64,000 nucleotides of DNA, taken from NCBI GenBank assembly GCA_040954595.2, contig CM082576.2, positions 1,550,001 through 1,614,000 of the forward strand, in the 5' to 3' direction. This document shows positions 1-14,304 of this stretch, piece after piece (positions within the stretch are counted from its first letter, which is position 1; every line of letters begins with the position of its first letter). The notes under the pieces are model-generated. The model was not told where the DNA came from. It did no database searches and worked only from the letters and a program-made list of their open reading frames with translations. Made by a program: the position numbers and the translations under genes. Source of the DNA: Balanoglossus misakiensis. Its lineage: Eukaryota > Hemichordata.

Positions 1-170
1 CTCACGGATGTAGGGTGACCGTAGCAGCTTAAATCTCCATATCCGAGGTCGTCGGCAAATATTATCACAATATTTGGCTTATTGATCGAACATATTACCA
101 ATCGGAATACAGAAAACATAAACAGTGCTCGCACTAGCAGTCGACCACAAACTTTAATGTACGCGGCCAT
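1..170 (-). CDS. ARSA-like: Arylsulfatase A-like sulfatase, first exon only (partial)
   Basis: The ATG lies at 170-168 on the minus strand. The reading frame gives a hydrophobic, signal-peptide-like N-terminus of about 30 residues, followed by [20 protein letters not shown] and YGHPTS. PNI(V/I).(I/F)ADD(L/M)GYGD is the N-terminal signature of type I sulfatases. The paired Asp residues bind the active-site calcium, and the YGHP continuation is typical of ARSA, the lysosomal cerebroside-3-sulfate sulfatase. The C.PSR formylglycine motif would sit in a later exon outside the window. The exon may end at position 6, because positions 5-1 read GTGAG, a possible donor. The gene is head-to-head with IFT43. 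ARSA versus another arylsulfatase cannot be settled from about 55 residues. Confidence 0.8.
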   Translation of the reverse strand, partial: MAAYIKVCGRLLVRALFMFSVFRLVICSINKPNIVIIFADDLGYGDLSCYGHPTSV

Positions 171-400
171 CTTGTTTGCTTGTAAGGAAAATTTGCGCAT
201 GCCCATTTCTAAGTGTAAGGCCATTTCGGATTGTCCGATTGGTCAATTACCGTGGTCTCTCAAAATAGCCACCAATGGGAAATATGTTTACTTGCAGTGT
301 TCATCAGCGACATTCCATGTTTTGGTTGTGAGCGGTGATCGTCCAGGACGTCAAGGAAAGATTACAACACTTGCGAGTTTACAATTCCGTATAATAGGTA
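171..400. promoter_or_regulatory. Shared divergent promoter interval, arylsulfatase/IFT43
   Basis: Only 230 bp separate the two start codons, so both 5'UTRs and both promoters must lie here or overlap the first exons. Seen: GATTGG at 237-242, an inverted CCAAT box as bound by NF-Y, and TGCGCATGCCCA at 194-205, one mismatch from the NRF1 palindrome. No TATA box is evident. The regulatory reading is inferred from motifs and spacing. Confidence 0.5.
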
Positions 401-3362
401 ATGGCTGACGACGATTTTGATTTCGGAACAAAGAAGAGGGTAAGTTTGTCTAAATGACTGAGAATTTAAAGTTTTATCTTCGATGGAAACGTCGTAGATG
501 ATCATGGCATTCTACGAGTACAAAACCTCATCTGGTGTACATTGATGTAGCTCTAACATTGATGAAGAGTATTGAACATAGCATTAGCAACAATCTACAG
601 TACTGCACAACAGTGTAGTATTACCCACACAGCAAACGACATTTATCGCTTGAAAGTTTTGATGGGGCTGAGGCTTCATGTCTCTCATGGCTAAGTTACT
701 AAGACCATGGAGGTACTAGAGAGAAGGATTCTCTCTAGTACCTCCATGCTAAGACTAAAACTTTACCAAGCTGAATTGATGCTCAAAGTAAAAAAGAATA
801 GCTTCTAGAAAAGACCCTTGAGGCTTTGTCAAGTTTGTGGTTGTCAAAGATGACAGTCATCTCTCACAAATGCATGGCTGGCATCTGTCTGGTGCTGTCT
901 AGTTCAATGGTTCAACATTTCAATGTGTAATAATTCAGTGGCGGTCATGTAACTCATCCAAATACATATTCATTTTTCACAAAATGCATCCGCATGTTAG
1001 CCTGATGTCAAGACAGGGCGCAGAGCTCGTCTTCAAGATGACACTCCAAACGGTGACATCACAGCAGACAGTGATGATTTAGCAGTAAGTGAGTCATTGA
1101 GGACAACATCCACTAACAATGTGAGTTACTTCATTTCATGACTAACATCTCATGTCCTGTCTGTCACAACACTGTGAGTCTTACATTTTACTTCTTTATA
1201 TTTTCATTCATGGCCTTTAATATTAATCTCCCATTTAACAGTAAAATGCTCATACCATGCTTGCTTGCTTGCTTGCTTCTTGTATATACTGATTTCTTTT
1301 CTGTCAATGTCATGCAGTACAATACTAGTAATCAAATACGGAATGTGATTTGTATTTGGTATATAGACGGAAGTTTTAGAAATAGCAAAAGCAGTGTTAA
1401 AGTGGCAATCCTATTGTTTACAAATCAGTTTAGATACAAGTGTATAGAAACTCCAAAGATATGTGTGGACCTACATTTGTATGGAATCCAGCTTGGTGCA
1501 CAATGTGTATAGAATCTGACACTCAAGAACATAGTGAAGGAACTGAATCACTGAATGAATCAGATACAGCAATGATGAACTGAGATATTGGCCATTCTAG
1601 CTTTAATTCTCTGTAAATTGTGTCTTTTCCTTTACTTGATAATAGTGACTGTAGTATTACTATTATGATTATTCTCCTATACTCTACACATCTAAATCTT
1701 ATTGTCTGCATTTCTAGTTTTTCTGCTTTGTATGCATATTGCTCATAATTGAACTATGAGTTCGTAATCCAAAGTGTGCCATGATTTTTTGAAAAGTGTT
1801 TGAAACCTTTCTTTTTGTCTGTTACAGTCTTCAGGTGTGCCACCTCGACCATCTCGAAAACAGGGTGGTTGGGCTGATGATACGCCCAAGTCAGCCAAAA
1901 AGGGGTAAGTATGTGTCTCACCTGTACTGTAGTGTATTATTTCCAACCAACCAACCAACAGATTTTGATCTTTAAATATTATGTTATGAGGGTAAGCTAT
2001 GGTATGGCTGCTGACCATTCTACTTCAGGTGTGAAATAGTTGTATATGTGTGAATACCTGAATATGTTTTGTCACAGTGTGTCTTGTGTCTAATGTGTCT
2101 ATGTCAACAACAAAACTAATAACACCAACAACCATATGCTGATTGTACTGATTCTTCTCAATTACAGCGGCAAGAAAGGGGAGCAGTTTTATGAAGAGTA
2201 ACTAGTTTTGATTTTTATTCCTCTTAACAATGCAACATGCACCTATCCCCTGGGGATTTCTTTAATTTTGGTGGTGGTGTTATTTTTACTTTTGCTTAAG
2301 GGTGCACCGTCATTGTTTAATTTCACTGTAAGAACTTTCCCTTTTAGGCTCCATACCTTCTGCATGTACTGGTAGCATGCAAGTTCTTTGTCCCATGTCC
2401 ATCTGTGGTAATTCTTTTAAGTAATGCTTGCTCTATAAAGTCTTTGTATTAAAGTGCATTTTGTCATTCAAGTTGTACATTCACAACCTGATTTTCTAAT
2501 TTCCTTTTCTGTTTAAGTGAAAGACTCAGGCCAGCTAGCGGCCACAGTCATTCAGGTTCTGATGAAGGTAAGTTGTCCGTGGAAACGCATGTTAAAATAC
2601 CTGAAATTCAACATATTGTGAAGAGGTGTGTTGAGTCCAGAGACAGTGATGTACTGAAGTCGGCCGTTTTTGTGACAGTATTGACTTGTTTCTTGCAGAA
2701 ATCCCTGTCATCCCTGATCTTGAGGAATTTCAAGAAGAAGACATGGCTACACAGATTGCAGCGCCCCCTAGTGTTCAAGTCAATAGAGTGGCCACCTACA
2801 GAGAACTAGACAATGATCTTTTGAAACACTCACAGCTTTTGACATTGGTAGGTACTTAAGGAACAGAGTGCATCTTCGCAGATGATGTACAGACAAGAAC
2901 AGAGCCAACTTCACCAAATCTATATGTAACCAACATTAATCAGTGGTCACTGTTACAGTGAAGCTTGAAGTGACCATTCTTTGCAGAGATCATCACAAGA
3001 CTGCAGACACAAATACTCTGAAATCCCTGCTTCAATAAATCTGCTTCCTACTTTGCAGGGTGTTTTTCCTATTCTATTATTGTGTTGATACCATTTTTAG
3101 CTGAGGTTTCTTTTGTGTGTCACAGCCTTACAATTCACAAATGACAAAAAGAGGTCTGTAAAGTAATAACTCCATTTCTTGTTTATTGCAGGATGGTGAA
3201 GTAGATTTAAAGTTACTGACAAAAGTTCTTGCGGCAGAAACTGAAGTAATTGAAGAAGACAAACCCTGGGACTGGGATCGATTATTTACAGAAGTATCGT
3301 CTGACTTACAAACAGAATGGGACAAAGCAATGCCACAGGAAACAGATGAAAATGCTCTCTAG
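401..3362 (+). CDS. IFT43: Intraflagellar transport protein 43 (IFT-A complex)
   Basis: IFT43 is a subunit of the IFT-A complex, which drives retrograde transport and membrane-protein entry in cilia. Exons read in frame: 401-439, 1013-1084, 1828-1904, 2168-2197, 2518-2567, 2699-2847 and 3192-3362, with stop TAG at 3360-3362. The N-terminus is acidic ([13 protein letters not shown]). [10 protein letters not shown] stretch, then KQGGWADD, then the conserved core [14 protein letters not shown] and [14 protein letters not shown] follow. The C-terminus contains [14 protein letters not shown] and [19 protein letters not shown]. These match vertebrate IFT43 block by block, with a total length near 200 residues as in the family. 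The start is the first ATG, in good context. Its neighbour SPATA17 is also a ciliary/sperm gene and lies tail to tail with it. Confidence 0.93.
699..755. repeat. Perfect inverted repeat with flanking direct repeats, IFT43 intron 1
   Basis: CATGGAGGTACTAGAGAG at 706-723 and its exact reverse complement at 731-748 flank a 7-nt spacer, AAGGATT. CTAAGAC occurs immediately before (699-705) and immediately after (749-755), like a 7-bp target-site duplication. I see no transposase or longer terminal repeat. Confidence 0.75.
1257..1278. repeat. (CTTG)n microsatellite in IFT43 intron
   Basis: Five consecutive GCTT/CTTG units lie in IFT43 intron 2. A second short tetranucleotide run, (CCAA)n, lies at about 1940-1962 in the next-but-one intron. 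Confidence 0.6.
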
Positions 3363-4300
3363 CATTCTCACTATTCACATTGGACTTTGATGATAAACTG
3401 TCTGTTGTGTTTAATAGTTAATAGTGAAAATGTGTACAGCACATTGGTGATGTGTTTATGAGACTGGTGGTCTATTTTGTATATATCTGTACAGTGTTTA
3501 GTCCATTGTAGTCAGGTGATATTTGTTTTTCCTTTGAAGTTGAATATAAAATGCTGATTTCTCAAAAGAACAGCTCATACCATATGAGACATGTGTTAGT
3601 GTTTATTACTGTCCCTTGAAATACATTATCATTTATGTTCTTAAATGCACATGCTTTCATCAACAGAGATCATGAAAAGCAGGTGATTTGTTAGACAGAA
3701 ATTTATTGACAAAAAAATCTGGCACTATAAAGGCTTACTTTTAGCAAAAGTAGCCTCTGCTATCACAGTAAACATCTGCCATTGTCAAGCTTACTGAGTG
3801 AGTGCACACAACAAATGCTTATATAATTGTCAAATATGATTTTTATTCACAGAAGATACGTATAAAAATCCTTTTACACTGTCCTTCTCCATGTTACCAC
3901 ACTTAGTCTTTAAAAAAAAATTGTTAAAACTTTCAATATATACATTTTTTTCTTCATTTATCATGCATCATAATTCTGAGGATGACAACACACTTCGTAT
4001 CATTTGTTGTCAAGTACAGTTACATAATAGAAACAATATCACTAGTAGTTTGAAAGACACCAAATTTGTATATAATACACAAAACACCACAATGTTACAC
4101 TCCACGTGTATGAAGTTCGTTGGTAAAATAACATCACAAATATAGATTTTGTATTTGTACCAATAGTAGATGTTTCTTTCCAAGCTCCAAGCCAGAAAGC
4201 TACTTCATACACACTATATGAATAACTGGGGAAGTATGCACTGCTGGGTTACTAAGTTTTGTCTAAAAATGTATGTACAATGTCAGGCAGCAAGATGATT
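3363..4300. other. Convergent 3' region between IFT43 and SPATA17
   Basis: No coding potential seen. It should hold both 3'UTRs. On the minus strand AATAAA occurs at 707-702 past 3000 (3702-3707) and again at 3842-3847, either of which could end SPATA17 transcripts. No clean plus-strand AATAAA was found for IFT43; an AATATAAA-like stretch lies near 3542. Confidence 0.45.
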
Positions 4301-6783
4301 TCAGACTGGATTTCCTGGTACTGTTTCCGTGCCTTTTGAGTAGGTATCATTCAATTTTTCAAATACAGGAATGGGTGAAACCAATCCCCGGAACTTCTGT
4401 GGAGAGTGATAGAAATGATAAAAAGGTTAGTAAATTTCACATGATTGAATACCATGGACACAAATAATTTGAACATGCCAGCTCCTACAGATTAGAATCA
4501 TTGGCTTAACATTGGCTTATCAGCTACCATCATGTTTTGTTTCTAACTGGGCCACTCCTTGAAATTGGTGACAGCAGACATTGGAGGGCATGGTAAAAGA
4601 TGGACCAAATCTAAGGAATAAGTTAGTTCTGAGAATTTGTGTGATGGATAAGTGGTGTATAGTGGAAGTAATAATACTGACATCTACAAAGTCTGCCCGA
4701 CTTGTGTTGCTGTCTGACCAATATATTTCTCTCTATAACTACAATAAATTTCATCCTCACCTGATCTGTAATGTGTTGTTCCCAGTCTTCTTCTCGGAAG
4801 TATCTTGTTCCATATGGGAGATGTCCATATTCAGATGTGGTATGCAGGAGGGAATCATAGGGCACAGATCTTCTGGTGAAAGGTACAAATCTACAAGAAG
4901 AAGATCAATTGATTGTTTTATAATAAAGTGCCAAAGAAAATTGGTCAGATATTCTTAAAGACTTAGACTAAGACCATTATGCTGTACTTACATGTTGTCA
5001 TTGACTCTCATCACCCATTCTTTAGCCTTCATAGCCTCTCTGGCTTCTTCCACTGAAGTGAATGATGTTTGAACACGCAGTGTTGGCTGTAATTTCTTGT
5101 AACGTTGTTTTTGAACTTCAACAGGTGTTCTGAAAGGTCCCTAAATGTTTAGAAAAAACACACAATGGGATGATGAAACATTTGTACGAACCATGACTTA
5201 ACAATTTATGGAAGTCAAGTAATACAAGTAAACGTAAAATCAAATCAAATGAAATTGAACTTTACCTGCAATTTTTGTCCAATGGGTGGAAGTGGTTCTT
5301 TCAATGGCAATGGTGGACTCTCAGGGATAATGATACCTGATCTATGTTCACGTTTTGGTTTGGGTTTATCTGGGGGTCTTGGCTTTACACTCCTCAAGAT
5401 GTACTCCATTTCATCAGGGTATGGTTTGAATGGAGAATTGTAAATGCCAGGTACCTGCAAGGTATTCAATAAATACAAGAATGGTTTCAGTGTACATGTG
5501 GTATTGTTTATACATGTACATGTATTAGTAAAATACATGTATAAACCGCAATGACAACGTGCACTCATTTGATCATAAAATGTAAAATACTTACAACTTC
5601 TGTGCTTATGAGATAATGTTTCCTAGATGCCTCTTCTTCTAATGCTTTCTTTATAGCTTCTTGTTCTTGCAGCTGTCTTTCCATTGATTTCTGTTCTGTA
5701 TATTCTGCAAGTTCTTTCCTATAATTTCAATTGATCCAATTCATTTCAATAAACAACTGTGCACAAAAATACATTGTTTATATTGAATTATTTACATGCA
5801 ATTTTGTAGATGGAAATTATTCTAATATTTGTTAATGTATTAGGCCATCGCTTCGATAATTGTGTTTTCTCTCAAATATATTCTAACTTACCTGACAATA
5901 CTGTTTTTAATCATAAGTCCCTCAAGATATTGTTTGCGACTGTAATAATTGTGAATGTATTTCCTTGTGTAGTATCCTCTCCATATCTTTTGAATCTGCA
6001 GATTTAAATGAGTAACATAATTTTATTGTAATATATATCTGTTCAAGTAACTCGTACAGGTTGTTGATGTTTCTATTTGTGTACAATGCTAAATTGGTAA
6101 AAAATTATTAATTCAGCTGAGACACTATATGATTAAACCTCTGAAATATCACTGATTTTGACGTTATTTCACACATTTCAATGTACATACACAGAAAACA
6201 ACACACAGAATTTCAGGATCAAGCCAGTATCTGGGTATGATCAGTACTTACCTTTGTTGCCATCGCATTGTAATAATTCAGTCTCATTATCATGACTTGA
6301 GCCTTTATCATTTCTCTGTACACCGCTCTGCCTAAAAATCCCCTCCATAATTTTTGTAGTATTGTGGCACATCTGTTCAGATATTTGATATACGCTCTAA
6401 CCCTGGCTCCTCGAAACCATGCTTGTATCCGTAGGGATGCATCGAATTCTCTATGCCGCTGCTCTTCTGCTATTCTGTAAAATTTTAAGATGAAAAGTTG
6501 GTTGATTTTTTCAATATTTACATTCAATTTGTGATCTTTTTAAACCAAAATTACCCTTATTTACTTTCCATGATGATGCCATGTCGATCATTTTGTTCTC
6601 ACCTGCGGCTGAGCAAGAAGTGTAACAACCGCCACGATTCTTTATTAAAAAAGACGGAGAAATTATTTGAATATGATATGCAGAGTAGTTTACTTTGATT
6701 TACGAAAATACTTACTTGTTTCGATCGAAAACTTCTCCTACGACGGTGGAGCTTTGATCTAGGATCCTTACGACCGTCGCCAT
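4301..6783 (-). CDS. SPATA17: Spermatogenesis-associated protein 17 (IQ-motif protein)
   Basis: Exons in minus-strand order: 6783-6716, 6474-6252, 5995-5892, 5718-5595, 5454-5266, 5140-4992, 4890-4761 and 4396-4301, with stop TGA at 4303-4301. The lengths sum to 1083 nt, or 360 residues; human SPATA17 is 361. IQ calmodulin-binding motifs are clear: LRIQAWFRGARVRAYIKYL, TILQKLWRGFLGR and IQKIWRGYYTRKYI. Next come a Glu/Lys-rich helix and VPGIYNSPFKPYPDE, the counterpart of the vertebrate IPGIYNSPF block, then VNDNIFVPF near the C-terminus. The family is expressed in testis and ciliated cells and is proposed to bind calmodulin. It is divergent with GPATCH2, an arrangement also found in human. 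Confidence 0.95.
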
Positions 6784-7524
6784 TTTGATCTCATCGTATT
6801 TACGTTTCAGTTCCTATGGTTACAGCATGTCACATGATAAATTTGACCTTTGACATTAGAGAACGACATTATTATTTTCTCCTACTGAAACGATCATATA
6901 GTATGTTGTATGATACACAAAGTATTTCATTATTGTACGTCTGCTGGGTTGATTTGATCACAGCATAATTCAATATAGCATATAAATATTCCCATTAATA
7001 TTTTACCTTCTGATTACCCACAAATCAAACTTGCCTCTCGATTTTGATTGGCTAATGAAATGAAATGAGAAGAGGTCATTGACATGACCCGACTGCGCCG
7101 ACTGAAAACAACACTGCTGGTGTGTACGAAGGAAATCTGTGGTGAAAGTGGTCGCTGAGCTGGATGAAATCAATCAGATTGTAAAAGAAGTCCACACAAA
7201 TGATAATGCGAGCGTGAACAGTGCGACTTTAAGGTGACTTAAGTCACCCAGTTAATAGATAGAGGTAACATTTTCTGATCCTATTCACAATGTAGACCAG
7301 ATACAATGTATCATATAATCATGATGATGCATCACTATGTCAGTGATTGTAAAAGTACTACTACACATCAAGGACATATTACAAAATTAACCTGAACAGA
7401 CACACACATATGTATCGAAAAAGCTGTTTTGACATAGTGCTGTATCACTGGTCAGTTACACAGATATAGTGAAAAAATGTTTCGAACTAATCATACCCAT
7501 TGAATTATGAATTTTTTTTTTCAG
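6784..7524. promoter_or_regulatory. Divergent promoter interval, SPATA17/GPATCH2
   Basis: About 740 bp separate the SPATA17 ATG from the first GPATCH2 coding exon. That exon begins at an acceptor (TTTTTTCAG, 7516-7524), so GPATCH2 has an upstream non-coding exon somewhere near 7090-7250. GATTGGCTAAT near 7046-7056 is an inverted CCAAT box. The exact UTR exon cannot be placed by eye. Confidence 0.5.
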
Positions 7525-7531
7525 ATTGAAA

Positions 7532-10797
<3,266 letters not shown>

Positions 10798-11519
10798 CAG
10801 AGAGTCATTTGAAAGAGTTTGCCAAATTTCTCTTCTGGAAAGCCATAATAGTGTACTGTCATGATAAATTAAGTTCATTGTATTTGCTGTTTCTGGATTG
10901 GACATTTCTTTCATAGGAAATTATCACACAACAGTGAAATGTTAGAAAATGTAAGTTTTATTTTTAAAATGTCTGCATATAACTACATTTAATACATGTA
11001 TATTGACACAAAATATGTCCACTTCCACATTTTTCTTGGCTACCAATGTTATCCCATCAAATGTTTTAGCTAATATACAAATTTGGAATATTTACATCAT
11101 CACATATAAAAAGATTGTTCAGTATACTCATCCATACCCAAGTTTCAAGAAAATTACAGTACAAGATATACACCTTACTTTTTAGTTGGAACTTCATAAA
11201 AGTAACAATATCTGTTGTATTATGAAAAACTATCAAAACTTCTACAAGTAACCTAACAAGTTAAGTTGATAAAAAAACTGTAATCTGAATATTTTGGAGG
11301 TAAACAACAATGGAGTGGTCCAGTTGAGAAGGTGGTGAGATGGGATTTAGTACCGCAGAAGGCGTGTATCCTTCTAACAAGGCTTTAAAACCACAATATC
11401 CTGTTGCTTATCATTGAGGAGTTAAAGAATTCATTGATGATGTCCATTTACCCATCCAAAGATACCTTGGCCCTGTACCTGTCCAGTTCAGTGAGTTTGT
11501 TGTTTGCCACAGAGGGTGG
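10798..11519. other. Convergent 3' region, GPATCH2 / YeeE-like gene
   Basis: Non-coding. It holds the 3'UTRs of both genes. A minus-strand AATAAA (TTTATT read on plus, near 10955) could end the YeeE-like transcript; if used, that transcript would reach within about 160 bp of the GPATCH2 stop codon. No other structure seen. Confidence 0.4.
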
Positions 11520-14304
11520 CTATAAATCAACTGGAAGAGCCAACGTCTGCAGAGTGAAGGCTGTTGCAATACCACCAGCAAATATTGCAGGCACAGCAAC
11601 AAAGGAAAGTAGGGACAACATTCCCATGCCAGATAAACCATGTCCACTGCAGAAAGAGAGAACAAATGCAAATATGACATTTTCAGTAAATTCATGAAGA
11701 CAATAGAAAACAATGGGTTTGGACTGAACCATGATGGTGAAAGGGTTAAAGAAAGCTGTTGGCCGAGTCTGTATTACCTGGTACATCCAGCAGCCAGTCT
11801 TGCACCAAAGACAATCAGAACGCCACCCAGAAAAGCAGAGTTGGTGGAAACACCTAGCACAGAACCAAATGTATCTGAACTTGATGACGACATCCATGCA
11901 CCAAACACAGCCCCACTCACATAGAACACCTGGAGGGATATCAAAATAAGATAATGCAGAGAAATTGGTGTTATAGGATTAAACTTGTGACTAAATAGAA
12001 GTCACAGCAAACAATTCAATCATTGGAGTTGCAACTGGCAGCCCCATCCCGACTTCACCCACAGGGACTAACAAATACTCTTGAGATACAGCCAAGCCAG
12101 CAAAACTAGTCACCTGGAAAACATGTACCATTGTAGCAGATTGACCCCAAACTACTGTATGAGGTCAGACTTGTTTTTCCAGACAGGGCATGCCAGACCT
12201 TGCTGTGTGGTTTTTTATCAAGGTGAAAATGCCATTTATTCAGTGAAAACAATACAATAAATAATTTTAACTGATACTAATTCTTTTTAGTTCAATTTCT
12301 CTTATTGAAAAATAATGTTTCATGTAAGAAAGAAGCTAGTGTTGGGTAAAAGTTGTGACTGACCTGCCACCAGTTTTCCACTCCCTTTCTGTGGTTGTTG
12401 AGATATGGAGAGAGTTTCTGTAACCGACTAGTCACCAGTAACTGTGACACAGCTGTACAGTAACTGCTGCTGCTGCCAATGGTGTCTTGCACAGATAACA
12501 CAACAGGTATTTGAAGACTTCCAACAATCAGACCTACAACATTAAACAACAACAAACCAGTCAATGTGACACCAGCCTTTTTTCTTATCTTTCAATCAAC
12601 ATCAAGAGTACATTCGTGTCTTTCTTTGCAGCAGTAATTCGTCAGTTGCCAAAACCAATCATACTGATAACCTTTAAGGCTTACCACAAAGAATAGGAGG
12701 CCAAGATCTCATGGCAAACCAAGAATCTGTGGGCACATTTGGAGCTGTCAGATCACTTGTCCATGGTACAAAATGCTCTAGACTAAATATAACCATTCCC
12801 AGCATAGAGGCCAGAGGTAGTGCCAGGAAAAAAAATGGAGATGGCATGGCTTGGTCCAGCCTGCAATCAAACCAAAAGACACACATATTATTTTGTTGCA
12901 GTTTTATTTTTCAAGTGAATGAAAAGGCTATCATTTCTGGTACATCCATCTCACATTAAATAATTTCATTCATCTTGGCCTACCAAGGCAAGACTTTTCA
13001 TTTTGAGTGATGTCCCAATTTAAAAAGAAGGATATGTAGGTCATACAGGAAAGCAGCAAATTATGATAACACAGCTCATACTTACAAATAGATTTTGTGT
13101 GACTCGGTTGGTTTTGTAAATCTTGTTAACCAGGTTTCCATCAAACCATAGAGAACAGCTCCAGCAAAACATCCCAACAATGTTATCACTGTGTCATAAA
13201 GACAAGCCAAAAGCTGATTACTATCAGTACCCGGTATATAAAAGAGCAACACAAACAAACCTTGTCTACATAGTTTAATATTATCATAAAAAACTGGTAA
13301 AAGAAATTACCTGCATTACCCACACCAGCCCCAACCTGTGACAATACCATGCCAGGACACTAAAGAAAAACAATGCAGTATATACAGAATGAGATGATAT
13401 GTTTGGGTACCATACGGCAAATATTGTGTGATTTTTCTAAGAATGGGTTGATATCACTTGCTGGTAAATGCGTTCAATGTGGAATGTTTTGAAGATTTAC
13501 CGAACCACAGAATGTCATGCCAGCACCAAGAATGCATCCACCAGTGATGCTTGATAGCACAGACTTGGTCTTCAGGGTCATGATGAATTCTTGACGAGCT
13601 CGGAAGAACTTCTTGGATGTAAACGGCAACATTGACATCACAGAAAGACACAGGAGTCCTGACAGAACTGCTGACAGGAACATCTTCAACATCACAAATT
13701 TTGTAAACAACATCTGTTCCCTGATTATGGATGGTTCAAAAACTGGAATCAAAAGAAAATGTTGCTGATCAAATGTGATGAATGCATATGATGGAAACAT
13801 CTGCTGAGTTTTCAAAAAGTTGATGACTAAGACTTACTACCTGTCTCTGGTGACCAGACACACAAGGGCGTGTGATCACCATGACAACCATGTCTGTTTT
13901 GCAAGAAAGGACCAAAGTGCTCTAAAGATGAGAAAAATCACACTCGTATTCATAAAAACTTTGCGAATGTCCAAATATCAATTAAAGTTATTGCCACCAT
14001 AAGATGCCTAAAGGTGTTATGATGACATAATTCCTATCATAAATGCATTGAATACATGTAAACTGGATTCGTTCTTCTTGTAAAGATAAGAATGGATGTT
14101 ACGTTTTGTACCTCTCCCCTTTTCACATGAAACTCCGAAAACACCTCCCGCCACTGTGCAAATCAGTAACTTTGGGATCACGTTAAACTTTCTGGAACTT
14201 GTGCCAGGAACATCGACTTCTCCATTCTGTAAGCCAGAGAAATCATCCTCTTCATGATATGTTCCTCTTTCTCCCCTTCGTCTGCTGGAAGTGACACCCG
14301 CCAT
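11520..14304 (-). CDS. YeeE/YedE-family (sulfur transport) polytopic membrane protein
   Basis: Exons on minus: 14304-14112, 13742-13501, 13359-13311, 13188-13086, 12860-12685, 12533-12364, one beginning at 12113 with an uncertain donor, 11929-11778, and 11646-11520 (stop TAG). About 430 residues with many hydrophobic segments. Two internally related halves carry the family hallmarks. The first has EKGRVFEPSIIREQ, then GCILGAGMTFCGSCPGMVLS and QVGAGVGNA. The second has GGVLIVFGARLAAGCTSGHG and LSGMGMLS. The paired small-residue/Cys motifs (G.CPG and GC.SGHG) are those of bacterial YeeE/YedE proteins, of which TsuA imports thiosulfate. In this animal the substrate and membrane are unknown. The first 45 residues are hydrophilic with an Arg-rich start. 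It is divergent with ATG2. A mitochondrial or plasma-membrane location is only a guess. Confidence 0.85.
11703..11751. repeat. Dispersed repeat, copy 1 (intron of YeeE-like gene)
   Basis: About 49 bp starting ATAGAAAACAATGGGTTTGG and ending GGTGAAAGGGTTAAAG. It is nearly identical to 34676-34724 in the same orientation. A weaker relative may lie at about 28788-28833 in an ATG2 intron. Confidence 0.65.

Noticed and set aside
82-408. Open plus-strand frame of 108 codons before IFT43
   Set aside because: It begins with TTG and overlaps the antisense of the arylsulfatase exon and the IFT43 start. No family or splice support.
1138-1512. 124-codon open frame in IFT43 intron 2
   Set aside because: Low-complexity hydrophobic and Cys-rich content without conserved motifs. 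It lies between well-supported IFT43 exons.
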